Assembly (NCBI GenBank): GCA_019096065.1
Contig: JAGUCH010000003.1
Location: 1,860,001-1,924,000, forward strand
Direction of reading: 5' to 3'
Source: Paracyclopina nana
Lineage: Eukaryota; Arthropoda; Copepoda; Cyclopoida; Cyclopettidae
DNA: 64,000 nucleotides
Of the stretch, positions 10,601-22,869 are shown in pieces. Made by a program: the position numbers and the translations under genes. The notes under the pieces were generated by a model. That model did no database searches and had not been told where the DNA came from. It saw only the letters and a list, made by a program, of their open reading frames with translations. The stretch's first letter is position 1; each line of letters begins with the position of its first letter.

Positions 10601-13127
10601 ATACACCAACTCCCAGTGAGGACGTTGAGGCTGATGCCGCATCAGAGGCCATGGATGCCACCACAGACATAATTGAATCTCAGGAGGAGGTCGAAGAGGA
10701 GCTCGAGCAGCCGCCTCCAATGCCTGAAAAGGGAGACTTGGAGGACGAGCTTCTGACAACTGAGGACGAGGAAAAGTCCCTGCCCAAGACCACGGTTGTC
10801 GTCGAGACCACCGAGGTGGTAAAGGCCGTGAAGGCCGTCAATGACCGAGCTGCAGCTAGCCCACCTTGCGAGGTGTCGAGTACAACCCTTGAAAATGCCA
10901 AAGCCAAGTCGAATGCCTCCTCGGTGACCACCGAGGTCATTGCGGAGACCTCGGAGACTGTCGTCCTCGAAGGAGCTGGGCCAGATGAAGAGGAGATTGA
11001 TGACGTTGAGCCCGATGCGGATGAAAAGGCCAAGTTGGCCGCGAAGGCTAAAATTTCCGATGAAGCTGTTGTCTCAGAGGCTGTCAAAGAGGCTGAGCCA
11101 GACAGAAAGGCTCCCGAGGCTGAGGTTGAAAAGGTGGCGGAGTCGGTCAAAGAAGTTGCCAAGGCTGCCGAAGAGGAGAAACCTGAGGCAACAGAAGAGA
11201 AAATGGAGGTCGACGAAGCTATCCCGGAGCAACCTCCTCCTCCAGCGAAGGCTGTTCAAATTGAAAAGCCTGTCGAAGAAGAAGAAGAAGAGGAGGAGGA
11301 AGAAGACACTTCTAAGGCTGCTGCGGCTGTGTCAAGCGGGGAGGAAGAGATCGACGATGAGGAGCCTGAACTGGTTATATCCGAGGAGGTTGAGAAGAGC
11401 AGGCTTGAGGCAGCCGGAGTCAGCGTGACTGTCGTGGAGAAAGCCAAGAAACCTGATCCGGAAATTGGCGGCCTCAGCTCGGACATAAGTGTCACTGTGG
11501 TGCACAAGAAGAAGATCGAGGTGGGAGCAGGAAGTGGGCCAAAGATCAGTGTGAAGAAAGAGTCTGAACTGCTGCAAGATCCAGCTAAAAAGGATGTCGT
11601 CGAGGTGACCACGAGGCCCAAGCAGAATCGAAGGCCGTCAATTGAAGTCGAGTCTTCGGGGAAAGCCCCACCAGATCCCATTGTCACCATCAGCAAGGTT
11701 GGCGCATCGAATGCTGCGGCTCCGGGTGCTTCCCTGCTCAGAAATCCTCCAGCACCAAAGACTTCCAGCCCTGCTTTAAGTAAAACCTCCACGGCCTCAA
11801 ACAGCCTCAACTCGTTGGCCTCTATCCTCGGCCAGCCTCGCATGTCAACCTCTCACCCGAATCCGCCAAGATTTGGAGCCGGATCACGGTCTGCGAATTT
11901 GCCCCCGCCTTTACCAAGAAACAACTCCCCTTTAATGTACAACAGGTAAGCCATCTTCGCAAAGTGGGCGAAAAGCAAGACGAGTTAATTTTTATTCCTA
12001 GGCCTCCTGTGTCAATGATGAGCGGGCCCATGGGTATGCCCAACTTGCATCCGCGACCTCCTACTGGTGTGCTCGGTGCCTTACATCCGGTTGCACCCTC
12101 TGGAGCTGGCCCAGTTTCTGAGCAACTGAACAAAGTTGCTGGGAAATTGGTGGACTTCATGAGGGGAACACTCGAAGAACTTTTCAAAGAGCTCAGCTCT
12201 CAGGTACTGAAGTCGTCTAAAAAAACCTCTTGAGAGCCCTTAATAGTAGTATTTTTCCGCAGGGTTCTCCTGAGGCCACAATAAAAGTCCTCCAAATCGA
12301 AATGGAGAAAATGCAATGGCGGCATCAGCAAGAGCTGTCCGAGGTGAAGCATAATGCAGATTTGCTGATCTTGGAGATCAGGCAGTCGATGGAGGCTGAG
12401 AGGCAGAAAATGATGTCTGACTACAAGAAGCAGGCCGAAATCGAGAAACACAAGGCCATTGCAGAGACCAAGAAGAAGCAGTGGTGCGCACATTGTGGCA
12501 AGGAGGCCATTTTCTACTGCTGCTGGAACACCTCCTATTGTGACTATCCGTGTCAGGTACTAAAGTTCAAATTAGCCTCCAATCAAGTATGAAAATGTCA
12601 CGAGAGGCATTTTAACGATTGACTGCTGGCCCACTGAACCTTGGCTTCCATCGGCTACGTGCAATTAATATGATTGATGTGCTTTTTTGCAGCAAGCCCA
12701 CTGGCCTACTCACATGTCAACCTGTGCTCAAAACCAGTCTAACCAAGATGAGGACGGATCTGGGGACCAAAGTGAATCGAGCTCGGCTAGCGCAGCGGCC
12801 GCAGCCGCGGAGGCTGTCGGCCATTTCCTCGCCACTTCCTCGGCCTCGTCAGTCTCGCGGAGTAACGGGCTCTCGGCATCACGCGGCATGCAGGTACAAA
12901 AAACTTGAAGCTACTTTCCTGAAACTTGATAATTCTGGATAATGTTTGTGTAGGGCAATCCTCTCATGATGCCACCGTTCGGACATCAGGGCGGCCTCAA
13001 TCCGCGCATGATGAACCAGCTCAATATGAGAATGGCAGCTGCGGCTGCGGCCGCATCACAGCCTCAGTTGGGCCCTCGTGGTCCACTTGGAGGCCAAATC
13101 CGATTTCCTGGCTCGTTTTATATGTGA
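7604..13127 (+). CDS. ZMYND8: ZMYND8 (PHD-bromodomain-PWWP-MYND chromatin reader)
   Basis: Exons 7604-7975, 9493-10068, 10131-10466, 10522-11945, 12002-12203, 12263-12556, 12693-12893 and 12954-13127, all phase-consistent. The first safe Met is at 7763 (1139 residues); the reading frame is open back to an acceptor-like CAG at 7601-7603, so an upstream exon is likely. In order: basic KRK/KRRK N-terminus; PHD finger ([14 protein letters not shown], about residues 77-118); bromodomain with [14 protein letters not shown] ([12 protein letters not shown]); a long Glu/Ala/Pro-rich acidic stretch; coiled coil; MYND zinc finger ([20 protein letters not shown]); Ala-rich and Met-rich tail. Vertebrate ZMYND8 reads histone acetyl/methyl marks and recruits co-repressors through MYND. 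The acidic linker is much more Glu/Ala-rich than I recall for vertebrates. Its 3' end faces the RASSF gene. Confidence 0.93.
8209..9438 (+). CDS. Alternative terminal exon of the ZMYND8 locus encoding three homeodomain-like repeats
   Basis: One long exon lies between the first ZMYND8 coding exon and the PHD exon. Its acceptor (CCTTCAG|CAG|GAT, a NAGNAG site at 8206-8211) opens phase 0, exactly matching the phase-0 donor at 7975|7976, so splicing gives a fusion of about 480 residues from the Met at 7763. The exon ends with its own TAA (9436-9438) and two AATAAA signals before the PHD exon begins at 9493. The C-terminal half holds three homeodomain-like units, at about 8884-9045, 9061-9225 and 9235-9400, each with the helix-3 Trp and Arg53 ([26 protein letters not shown]). 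None has the usual Asn51. It could instead be an independent nested gene starting at Met 8293. The combination resembles atypical multi-homeodomain proteins such as HOMEZ/ZHX in layout only. Confidence 0.75.
   Translation, partial: QDQSQFEIINLSPSCGIKSIVKRTARISMKSRDLLKAEEPVTKREASPVKHWKVVNKLSINEPKRRWKIVPLPLSDKKPSSIKVYLTQRNEEPRDSNGNILSTIPSKPTENPYEPVKQPKIVVVNYVPDEHVESIIQDLSDFTFEAKNQRPNHDGAEINKSKMTNQKLENIEATSGHPPVLRKEDVISDIALGDHDYVINSNTANEERNQENTIELDNSCEKWEQFSQHQVEEVLMKSFKSDPFPNDAITQELSTLTGLKVKAIQCWFEMNRSKMNISMQKAGNYFSKEQRELLFEFKEAPNQTLEEKKKLAAKTGLTIKAINAWLSRQRFKVDVSEIESTLTQVDIRLLESVFHVEASPDVEWLKKIASFTGLPLGQTQNWFKCKRSRLKQMEQNPCQIQMFPSEFPK
9434..9459 (+). promoter_or_regulatory. Paired poly(A) signals ending the homeodomain exon
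   Basis: AATAAA at 9434-9439 overlaps the stop codon and a second AATAAA lies at 9454-9459, both upstream of the PHD-exon acceptor (9491-9492). They support a transcript that terminates here instead of splicing on. Confidence 0.65.
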
Positions 13128-13463
13128 TCTGAGCAATAATTGACTCCTCTTTTCGATCTTCCGTCAAACGATTTTTGATATTAATATTGAAATAGTATAT
13201 ATACATGATATACTTTTTTGCGCAGGTCACAATCATTAATTGTAGCTGCTAGCTGCTCTACCATATATATTTTGTCGATGCTTTGACCAATTCTTAGTTT
13301 CGAAAGAAATCTATTATATATATATTTACTCTAGTGCTACCAAGAGATCAAGTGTTGTAAATACACCCTAAAGTTACTACCATCTGAATAATCTACGGTC
13401 TCGTAAATCAGTATATTTATTCACTTTCACAGCCTTTAATGAAATGTGTCGTCATCAGTTTTG
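13128..13463. other. Shared 3' spacer of two convergent genes
   Basis: Tail-to-tail spacer of 336 bp between ZMYND8 (+) and the RASSF gene (-). AT-rich with TATATA runs. AATAAA on the minus strand (13416-13421) fits the RASSF 3' end. Confidence 0.6.
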
Positions 13464-14594
13464 TCACACTAATGTCCCTACTTCGTACACGCCCTCGTCA
13501 GAGCTTGTGTGCAGGGAGCTGAGTCCAGTGTCGGAGTTGTTCTCATCCAGGATGGTGTTGACATTTTTGTCCCCATGAACAATCGGGGACTCTTTGGCTA
13601 GGTCAGCTTTGTTGAAGATGAAGTCTTTGTCACTCGAATTGCCTGAGGATGACGTCGTGGAGCCGCAGTCCTTGTAGTAGATTTCCTCTTCCACGGTATT
13701 GCTCAAGAGTGATTCCTCACAGTTGTCTTGGATGTCGATCTGGATGCTCATGACTTTCTCGTACTCCTTGGCCAACTTCCTGCCCTCCTTCTCTATCACA
13801 TTCACGTCATACTCGAGCCTCTTCAAGGCCAACTTTCGGTCCGCCTTGATCTCCTCCAATTTTTGCAGGCTTTTGTGGTTCTCCTTCACCTCCTCATTGG
13901 CTTCATCATTGGCAGACCTCAGCTTGGAGACTTCGGTCTTGGCGCAATCCAAATGGTCCTGGATGAGTCGATCTTCGTCAGTGTGATTCGACGAGAGCTT
14001 CAGTGCGATCTCCAGCCGGTCCACGCTCTCTTCTGCAAATTGGAGTTTGTCATTCAGGCTTGACAGCTTCTGGAGCTCCTCCAGGATGGCCCTGACATCC
14101 TCCTTGCCACTTTTGGCCTTCTTTTTCGACTTGCTAAGCTCTTCACTGATGACTTTACGCTGGAGTTCGATGATTTTCATCATCTCTTCAATCACCACCT
14201 CCGGATGGTGATCTGGGGCCTTGACCAGGACAGCATTGGGATGAAGCTCGTCAATGCTGGAGATTGAGTTGCGTCTATTTTGCTGAATGGACCGTCTCTT
14301 TTTGCGTCTCTGGTGGCTTCGTTGCGAGACTCGTTTCACCACGAACTTCACATACTTCTGCTCGTCACCCCACGACCTCCAGATGGGCAAGATTTTGGCC
14401 TCGGAGGCCAGAGGCTGCTCCACGTCCCTCCACTTTTCGACCAGAAGCAGCTGCTTCTGCTCCACATCCTCGAGCCTCAAAAGTGACCCAGTCGAGGCTG
14501 CCAGTGACCTCAAAATGTCCAGGCAACTGGTTGATTCGTCGAGGCCGGACACCCATTTTGGCCTCTCGTAAATCCAGATGGGGATTTCGGCCAT
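13464..14594 (-). CDS. RASSF9/10: RASSF9/10-type Ras-association domain protein
   Basis: Single uninterrupted exon of 376 residues starting at a true ATG. The N-terminus (IPIWIYERPKWVSGL..TTS-like CLDILRSL) and VEKWRDVEQPL..KILPIWRSWGDEQ..VKFVV match the N-terminal Ras-association fold of RASSF9/RASSF10; the fly relative is Meru. Then come a basic patch (RRKKRRS), a long predicted coiled coil (about residues 130-275, rich in EEL/KLE heptads), and a Ser/Asp-rich tail ending in DEGVYEVGTLV. N-terminal RASSF proteins are scaffolds that bind small GTPases weakly and act in polarity and centrosome or adhesion complexes. An intronless coding region is unusual next to the exon-rich neighbours. Confidence 0.85.
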   Translation of the reverse strand: MAEIPIWIYERPKWVSGLDESTSCLDILRSLAASTGSLLRLEDVEQKQLLLVEKWRDVEQPLASEAKILPIWRSWGDEQKYVKFVVKRVSQRSHQRRKKRRSIQQNRRNSISSIDELHPNAVLVKAPDHHPEVVIEEMMKIIELQRKVISEELSKSKKKAKSGKEDVRAILEELQKLSSLNDKLQFAEESVDRLEIALKLSSNHTDEDRLIQDHLDCAKTEVSKLRSANDEANEEVKENHKSLQKLEEIKADRKLALKRLEYDVNVIEKEGRKLAKEYEKVMSIQIDIQDNCEESLLSNTVEEEIYYKDCGSTTSSSGNSSDKDFIFNKADLAKESPIVHGDKNVNTILDENNSDTGLSSLHTSSDEGVYEVGTLV

Positions 14595-14680
14595 CTTATG
14601 GGCGTAAAGACCACAGCTCCTACGGCATGTTACACATATCCTGCAAAAGAGAATGGGAAATCTGAAAAACTAGCGCTTTT

Positions 14681-14718
<38 letters not shown>

Positions 14719-17700
14719 ATGCGGTATGACCCAGAGTTAATTTGAGCTGTCACATCGCAAACTCAAAATTCGCGTGCATTTCTCCGCAGATTATATAGGA
14801 AATTGCATGACGAAGCTCTTTCCGCGGGCTCGATTTCAACATGATCTATTTTCTTCACCTCCTCATTCTACCCTAATTTCAAACTGTACATAGGTACAGG
14901 TTAAATCAAGCTGGGATCCAGACGGAGATAATCATAGTGTGGAATAGCAAGAAGGCCTGTCAGACAACCGACTACGTTCGTAGACCTACTATGCTGGACA
15001 AAATTGCCCTTTATCATTAAAATGAGTTTCTCTCCGTCGTGAGGCGGAAAAAAGTGGGGAATAATCCAAGCTGTGCGATGAAATAATGGTCAATTTCGAA
15101 ACATGCAAAATTTGCTTGAATAATTTGCCAGTGCAGAAAGTGTATCATCGCAAAACAATTTTGTCAAAATGATGATTGACTTGATTTTTGTCATCCTCCA
15201 GCTCAATTTGAATCATATGGAGGATACAATGGCAAAAAGTTGGCTGGGCGATCGAAAAAAGCTCGAAATTGAATTTCTCTTGCGTGATGAAAATGATGAT
15301 GGATGTTGAGCTGGGACGAAATTGGCGAGACACTCTGTATATATACTTATATATTGTGCATGAGGGGGTGAGAGAAATCGCGAACCGAATGCAAAGTTTG
15401 AGCACATCCACCTCAAAAGCCAGAAGCTGGATTTGTATTACTATGTATGGAGTTTCCAAATTCTCGCAGAAGAAGAAGAAGTCAGGGCGTGGTTGGCTCA
15501 CCAAAGATGCCTTCAATCATTAGGCCCCGCAATAATTGGTGGGAAAACGCGTTGATTAGAGCCCAAACCAGACACAACAGCTATAAACGTCAAAATTACC
15601 TAATTTTAATGTGCATTGTTTAAGGCAGAGCAAGCAACTGTGAAATTTGGGATACTTTCAAAACATAGTATCCAAATAAATGTCCAAATCGGAGGAAATG
15701 GCCGGAACGTAGTTAGTTCGAGGTTTGCTTGAAACTGTTTGACATGTTTTTCAGCTTTGTTTCGGTCAATTTGGTTATAGAGAGACAGCTAATGCAGCTT
15801 TGCCAAGGGCGACAGGTCCAATGAAAAGCAACGAAGCTGCACATCCACTCTAATAATACTAAAGAAGGGGCACTGACAAAAAACTTGCGCGCAAAGGAAG
15901 AATGCCAGACTAAATATTTCTTCAGTGGATAGTTTGGAATCAACCACAGCTGCTATGGCTTACTTCTGGCATCAGCAATCGCTTTGCGGCTACCAATTTC
16001 GAATTCTATCTTGGTGCTCCTCAGCCCACAGGGGGGAGAAGAGGCCACAAAAAAATGCCCCTTTATATGAGCAGCAGTGGCCGATTTGGAGCTTTTTCCA
16101 CCGCATATGTTCACGCGGTGAGCAACAACGTTATAGTACAAGGAGCTCTACACGAGCGTTGAAGTCTCCAAGAATGCACGCTTCGTTGGCGTAGCAGGTG
16201 TTTCCAACTTTGCTATTCGGAAGTTTGTTACGGTCCAGCCAAGAAAATTACACTTTAGCCTATAAAAACTGCAATTACCATTGAATTTAATCTTCGCCTC
16301 AAAAGTTTTCTTCACCCCGTTTTTCAGATGGGCTCAGACAAAAAGCAATTAATAAACTTTCATGCACCTTTTTCAATTTAGCTTCTGCAGGATTTAAGCA
16401 AACATGGAAATTGTAAATTACATATAAAAATGTTGACTTTAATAAGCTGTTGTTGAATTTGGGCTTCATTAGTAAAATGCTTAGATTTGGAAGCAGTGCC
16501 AAGTTTTGGCCCCAAATGGAGGCCATTGCCATGGGTTTTATCTTGAAGCTTTTCTATCTCAGTGTGAGTTGCTGCAATTCATTTTTATGACTTCTTCTTC
16601 GCGCCATACTCGGCTAGTTTATGATGGGACGCTCAAACTCAAATAAGGTTAACCAAATAAAAGTTACAGCCTTTCTTTGCAGAAGCACACCTGATGACTA
16701 CACCAGCTCAAAACTGCAGTTTCGAGCCAACTAACATGATTTGTAGCCATAAAAATGGGCTAGCTTCTCATATAGAAGAAAGTGGAAAAGGTTTCCTTTT
16801 GCCGAAATGTTACCCAATCCCTACGCGAAAAGGAAACCAATATTGGTTCCTTTGCTTGTTCTCCTCCCACTAAAAAATGACGAGTAAACTTCCTCCATGA
16901 AAAAGAGTCATAATGCAATCTTACCGTTTTTCCAAATCGAATATTATTGATTCGCTTGCAGTTCTGGAACACTGATTCAAACTGTCTGTATGCTTGTAGA
17001 TTTGAAGTTTGTGCAATTTATTCCGCCAAATCAGCACGAACGGAGCCAAGTTTGCTTATGTAATATGCTAACACCGCTAGAGCGCAAAGCTAACTGAAGC
17101 CTGAAAAACCATAGAGACAACGATGATGATGCGCTTGCGCACGCAGCAGCAGCAGCCGCAATTCAAGCGCGCTTTGCTTACGCTGTCCAAAAACATGAGA
17201 AAAAAATGCGTTAATTTTGATTTACAGTTGCATGCATCAATTAGAGTGTTTCAGCGTGCAGTAAAACACTAATTGACGCCAGAGGCTAAATAGAGGAAAA
17301 AATCTTGCTTGGAACTTGGTATTTATTGCAGTTTGATATCGATGTGGATGCACACGAGTTAATGTATACAATAGACCCGAGAGATTTTTCATCAAATCAA
17401 AAATTTCATAGGGGATCGGTCAGTCGGAATTATGATCAGAGCTCTCCAATGCACTAGTAGGTCTTTCTAGATTCTTTCAGCCGAGAGAGAATGGCAAAAG
17501 TCGATTTTTCAGCTAGACAGAACTTACTTAATTTTCCTACTGATACATCCTTGGTATTTGATCTGATTTTTTATGCATAGTTGACATGACATTCTTTGCA
17601 GCTCGGGGATCTACCCTCAAATTCGTGTTAGCCCGTTGGCTGTTAAAGTAAGTCTCTCAAGTATGTCCAAAGTCCACGGGCAATTCCTAGCTACGCGTTG

Positions 17701-20700
17701 CTACAACAGCTCAATAATAGCCAAAGGGGAATTTGCGAAGAGTAACAGCAGCAGCAGCGGCCGAACTGCATTATTTTCTGACTAATAAGTTACAAATCGT
17801 GGATGACGCGCCAAGTCGATCATAATAACTGTTATTATCTGCGTTTCAGCATCATTAAGCAATATTCGAGTATGTGTGTACGTGGTACGTAAAACCATGG
17901 CTAAAAGAGGCCATCATAATTTATTTCAAGAGCCTGCCAACCGTTAGCTTTTTGCTGCTCTCATATAGCCCACTTCTTTAAGATTATAGATTACTGCCGT
18001 GTTTTTGAGTCGCTGAGGAATGTGGAAATCATTTGCTAAAAGCCACATGCCAGAATGATAATTTCTTAAATCTGCTGTGTGAAAAAGTGTAGCAAAATAA
18101 ATTGGTTCTGCTCAGATAGCTGGCACAAGCTAGCTGGCATTTGAAGCATTTTGAAGGAAAATAAAAACTATAGTGTGCGATGCTGGCTTGCTTTTCAGGC
18201 GGTTGTTGAAGCGGGTCACTCACGTGCCATTTTGCCATAAGCTGCCTGATCTTGTAGAAGACGCCCAAACTCACCCTTATCACCGCGGGGCAACAAGGCT
18301 CACGAAAAATTCAACCAAAAATGTTGCTTTAACTTCGAATCCCGATGAGAGCGCGGTAACTCAAAAGGTGACTGGTTAACATAAATTCTTCTCTTTTGGG
18401 ATAACGCAATTGAAAAAAAAGTGCTGCCAGATGTCCACTTTCCGCCAAATAAGCGCATTAACAACGAGCAAAAGTAAATATTGCAAGATTTTCGAAATGT
18501 GCTCTCAGCAATGAAAACATTTTTGTGTGCTTGAAAATATGGTAATCAGAGGCAGCAATGAAGTGAAAAATGATAAATCTAGTAGAAGTGTAAATTACCA
18601 CAATGTGCTCTCCACTTTACACGCTAAGCATCACCTCAAGTCAAGTTTCCTTCTTCCCTTCCAACGAGCTCAACTTTTATGGGCGGAGGCTCAAACAAGC
18701 TTGTGTTGGTCAAAAAATCTCTATCAGGTCACAAAAGACTTATCGAAAGGCAGGCTCTGCTCATGATATCTTTTTCATTGCCCAAATTCCTTTCTTGCCA
18801 AAAAAGAAGCACTCGTAGGTGAACAGGGCCGAGCTGAACAACGCTACGGCAACCATCAGAACAAGCAAGAAGTACCCTCGTCTTGGGGTGGTTGTAAAAA
18901 AACCTACTTTGTTTCGTAGATAATGGTGGCCAGGGCTGAGACGAGGAGCAATGTGAATTAATTCAAGAACCTTTTTTCCATTAATTTTGCGAGCAGGTCG
19001 GCAGCTTCTTCTGGCTTCACTTTTGGGGCACTCGATAAAATAATAGCCCAAAGGGAAAAAGGGTGATTACAAGATAGGAATCTTGGCTGCAAAAGTCATT
19101 TTTTCCCGGGAACACACGCTTTTTGACTTGAAAAGAGGCTCAACGCCATCATGACCTGAGCTGTGTCTACCTTTGGAAACTAGCTCGAGATTTGCTGAAA
19201 TCTGAAATACAACTTAATGAAGCCACCTAACTACAATTATAGGAACTATATGCTTTGAGTTTCTCATCATGACGAGTGTGGAATCAGGTTCAAAAATGGT
19301 AGAGTTGAGCTTTGGCCATGACTCGAAAAAACGCCGAATTCAAAAGAAGCTCATCGCTTTTTCCTTGAAGGCAACAAATGTTGGAAACGGTTTCTCTACC
19401 ATTATCGTCATTACATACATGTAACCACTCCTATTTTGTGATGCGCCCCAAGCCGAGATGAAAAACACTCATTTCAAATGCACGGCCGCGCGGAAAAGGT
19501 ATTTTTTTCGTATCAGAATGGAATTAGCTTCTTCGAAGCAGCTAATCTGGCCTTTGTAATAGTGAATCATCAAATGTCAGCTACATCAAACACAAGGCTT
19601 GAAAAATGCTCTTTTTTCGGCCTAGATTCCCACAGTGTGTACTCTAGTGTGTGAACAATACACAGTTATTAGTTGGAATACGCTGTTCCTGGGCAAATGA
19701 ACTAAGCTGCATGTGCTAGCATTCTTTGGCGTTATTCTGCAGAAATCAGATTGGAAGGAACATTTTGAGAGTGGGACTCTAGTGGATCATGACATCTTTC
19801 AATGCTTCAATTCCCAGGATTGGATGTGGCAATTGATTGTAGTTTCATGCTTTGATCCCCTCTTTTCAACACTTTGAACTGATCATGATTGCAATTCCAG
19901 CCGCAGCAGATGTGTACAGTAGACTGAAGGCCAAAAATTGCTACCAGCGGTGATTTTTAAGCAGCCATTGGCGAGCAATAGAAAAAGAGGTGTTTAGAAG
20001 CTCTGAGGAGCTGCGAACCTTGCTTGGCTTCACAGGGGGCCAACAGTGAGGAATTGGCTCGTGCTCTGTGAATAACAACTCAGTTGCTCCAGCTTTGTTC
20101 CACTGACTGCTTTAACTCAATTCCAATGTGCTTGGAATGCTGAGAGGGACCCAATTACTTTTCAAAAAGAACTCCAGCTCGTAAACCAGATCCCTAGCTT
20201 CCACCTATATACTTTAGATCAACCTAGCTTCTACTTCAACGGAGTAAATAGCATAATGATAAATCTCGTGAGAGCAATTATATAGCCAAATAGAGGCGAA
20301 AAATGCATTTCTTGGAAAACCCACAACGAGAGCGAGGCTTGAATGTCTCACGTTTTTTCAGCATATCAGATCTGGCATTGGGTATCTCGTAGTCTAGTTG
20401 TAAAAGAAGGAGTCACCAGAATTTTGATGTTTTATGAGATACCATCTTTCGTGAGAATTATTTTTCGAGACCGACGACGATTGCTGTTGTCCCTCTGCAC
20501 CAGCTCCAAAGTGGCATTCATTTCAAAGGGTCTTGAGAACTTGCCACTCGCGTGCCGCCTTTTGTCCACCACTAAAACTTCAGAGGAAGTTGGTAACTTT
20601 AATGCGTGGGAACTTGATAACAACGAGAGCCTTTTTGGACCACTCAGCGAGTCTTCACATTCACAAAAAATTGGCCACAGCTCAATCTAAATCATTTTTC

Positions 20701-21854
20701 TTTCATGACTGTTTTCTTTTCAGCTGACTGGTTCAGCTGAGGCTGCTTTGTTATTGTTGTGAGTTCTTGCAGAGCTGCCAGAGGTGCAATATGCAGAAAT
20801 GCCCCAAATCGCCAAAACTGATGTTGATGAAATTCCATAGTTGAATTAGCTTAGTTAAGAGCTTCATTACACATTCACATCTCAGTGGGAGCGATCTGAG
20901 AGCTCGTTTTAGATTGAAAATTCTTGGCAACTTTACATTGTCCCCTCTGGCTGATGATGAATTTCACTTTTGATGCCGGCTTTTTTCCCAATAAGAAGTC
21001 AACCACCATGATATAACCTTTTTCACCTGTTTTTGCATAGACTTTCTACGATCGTAATTCAGTGATATGCGGTTAACCTTTGATGCATTGCGGCGTGTCC
21101 AAATTCACTAATTTTCTAGATTGTGCCATAATCATGACACCTTGTGTACACTCCACAGTGGGGCATTTTCCCCCCCCGTAAACCAAATGCACCTCAATCC
21201 TACGCATCGACAAAATAGATAACTCAGCCTTGGCAATCCAAAAGTTATTGACATTTTATTGGGCCTCATCTCAAGCTAGTACATTTGCATTATAGTACGT
21301 AATATAACACAGCCTTGTTTGTTGTATAGCATTTTCATGCCAATTCATCATCAAATGGAGCAATTTGTGAGTCCACACAGATGTCCCAACTTTTATATGC
21401 TTCATTTATTCCTCTGACGAGAAAAGCAAGGACGCACGCAATTTCACCACTCTTTTAAAGCTGAGGAAAAATGAATGATGCTCCAGTAATTAAGCATTCA
21501 CTTGCTATAGTAAGCTCATTACAAATCATTATATTACCAACTATTTTACCTTGCACATCTTTTTTTCTGTGGCAAGTGTCGTATTCGAGAATAGAGGAAA
21601 GACAGGTGGTACATGTAGCAGACATATTTTTATTGCAAAGGATGTACAAGTATGCGTATATATACTATATGTGTATGCGAAAACCAAAATAATCGCCGGG
21701 TCCTTGAAACTAAAATTTGAGCCAAAATGGAAACACAAAGGATTGAACAGCGTATTTTCACTTGTAGCAGTTGTTAATCACCTTTACAATTAGAAACTTT
21801 CTTAGTACATGATTTTCTCATCCCAGTTAGCATTAATTTGGCTTGACATTGATT
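14595..21854. other. Long intergenic region without a supported gene
   Basis: About 7.3 kb, AT-rich, with only short non-conserved ORFs on both strands. It contains the (GT)n tract listed separately and a (CAG)n-like cluster near 17145. I looked for splice-joined coding segments and found none I could defend. Presumably it holds promoters, UTR exons or decayed repeats. Confidence 0.5.
14683..14718. repeat. (GT)n microsatellite
   Basis: Uninterrupted GT dinucleotides for about 34 bases, just upstream (minus strand) of the RASSF start codon. Confidence 0.95.
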
Positions 21855-22869
21855 TCACTGCTGGCCCCTCAATGACTTCCAGCAAAAGGTTAGAATGTCC
21901 GGATTCTCATAGATGACCAACAGAGGGCCAACGATCGAGATATCCACGAGTGGCAGGAGAAACTTGAATATGATGGTGTGGAATTGGGCGGAATCCTCGC
22001 CAAAGTCAATATAGATGAACATGACGGCCATGACTGAGATGGTGATGAAGTTTATCTTGATGAACTTTGAGGAGCTCAGCAATTTGTTGCTCCCTCGGTT
22101 GTTGTAATTGTTGCGTCCCACCTCCAAAATGCGAGTCTTCTTCTTTTGCCTCCTCACCTGGAACTCTGTGAGGCAAATGAAGCCAATGAGGCAAAAGACG
22201 GCGAAATTGAAGATCCTGAAAAAGTAACACAATAAATGAGCAAAAATGAGAAAAAATATGGGTCAGTAGTTTATACTTGAAAGAGGGAACGTTCTCGTCC
22301 TGGTGCACACCAGTCATCATGAAGATGAGCTCGTCAGAGACGATTCTTCCAAAGGATTGGACGGCTGCCAGAAAGGTGGCCAAAAGGAGGTTGATGAGTG
22401 CGAAGAAGGCGTAGAAAAAGTCGGAATTGATCGGCGGCGGGGCTCGTTTCCATATGCAAATGCACAAGTATCGGATCGTTATGCATTCACCACCCAGGAA
22501 AATGGCGGTGAGCGAAACGGCAACTTTGGGCACCTCGAAAATGTAGATGACAAAGTTGTAGTTGAGGACGCCGAACAGAAGGCGAATTTGCATGACTGTG
22601 CCCACGACCAAATTGCCCAGCACTATGTTGTAGCTGAGCAGAGTCATGATTTGGTTCAAAATGGTCCGCTTCATCGGATCCCCGCTTTGGCACTCGTAGT
22701 AAATGATGCCAGGGCAAATGGTGAGGGAAATGGCCTGACCCAATATTGTCACCAGCTGCAAAATTGCCTTGAAGGCTCCCTTGTTGTGGAAGAAATCCGA
22801 GGGCTCCACGAGAAAAGTGACGTTGTTCATCGTTGGCTGGCAAGCATTCGACTGAGCATGAAAGCCCAT
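21855..22869 (-). CDS. Orphan seven-transmembrane receptor (divergent rhodopsin-like)
   Basis: Two exons: 22277-22869 (start at the in-frame ATG, MGFHAQSN) and 21855-22215, joined in phase 2 by GTATAA and TTTTTCAG, for 317 residues. Seven hydrophobic segments can be drawn: ILQLVTILGQAISLTICPGI, QIMTLLSYNIVLGNLVVG, VPKVAVSLTAIFLGGECITI, YAFFALINLLLATFLAAV, IFNFAVFCLIGFICL, INFITISVMAVMFIYI and LPLVDISIVGPLLVIY. A basic third intracellular loop (RRQKKKTR) follows TM5, and an NPxxY-like stretch ends TM7 (VIYENPDIL). There is an N-glycosylation site in the N-terminus (NNVT). The ligand and family are unknown. Same general type as the nested receptor at 43.1-44.1 kb, but not closely alike. A start a few residues upstream is not excluded. 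Confidence 0.7.

Noticed and set aside
10680..11843. Minus-strand Ser-rich ORFs and the plus-strand Lys/Arg-rich frame
   Set aside because: Shadows of the Glu/Ala-rich exon of ZMYND8.
13699..14665. Plus-strand ORFs opposite the RASSF gene
   Set aside because: Antisense shadows; the minus-strand product matches a known family.
15145..15523. ORFs of 84-123 residues on both strands
   Set aside because: Low-complexity, no conserved pattern, AT-rich intergenic composition.
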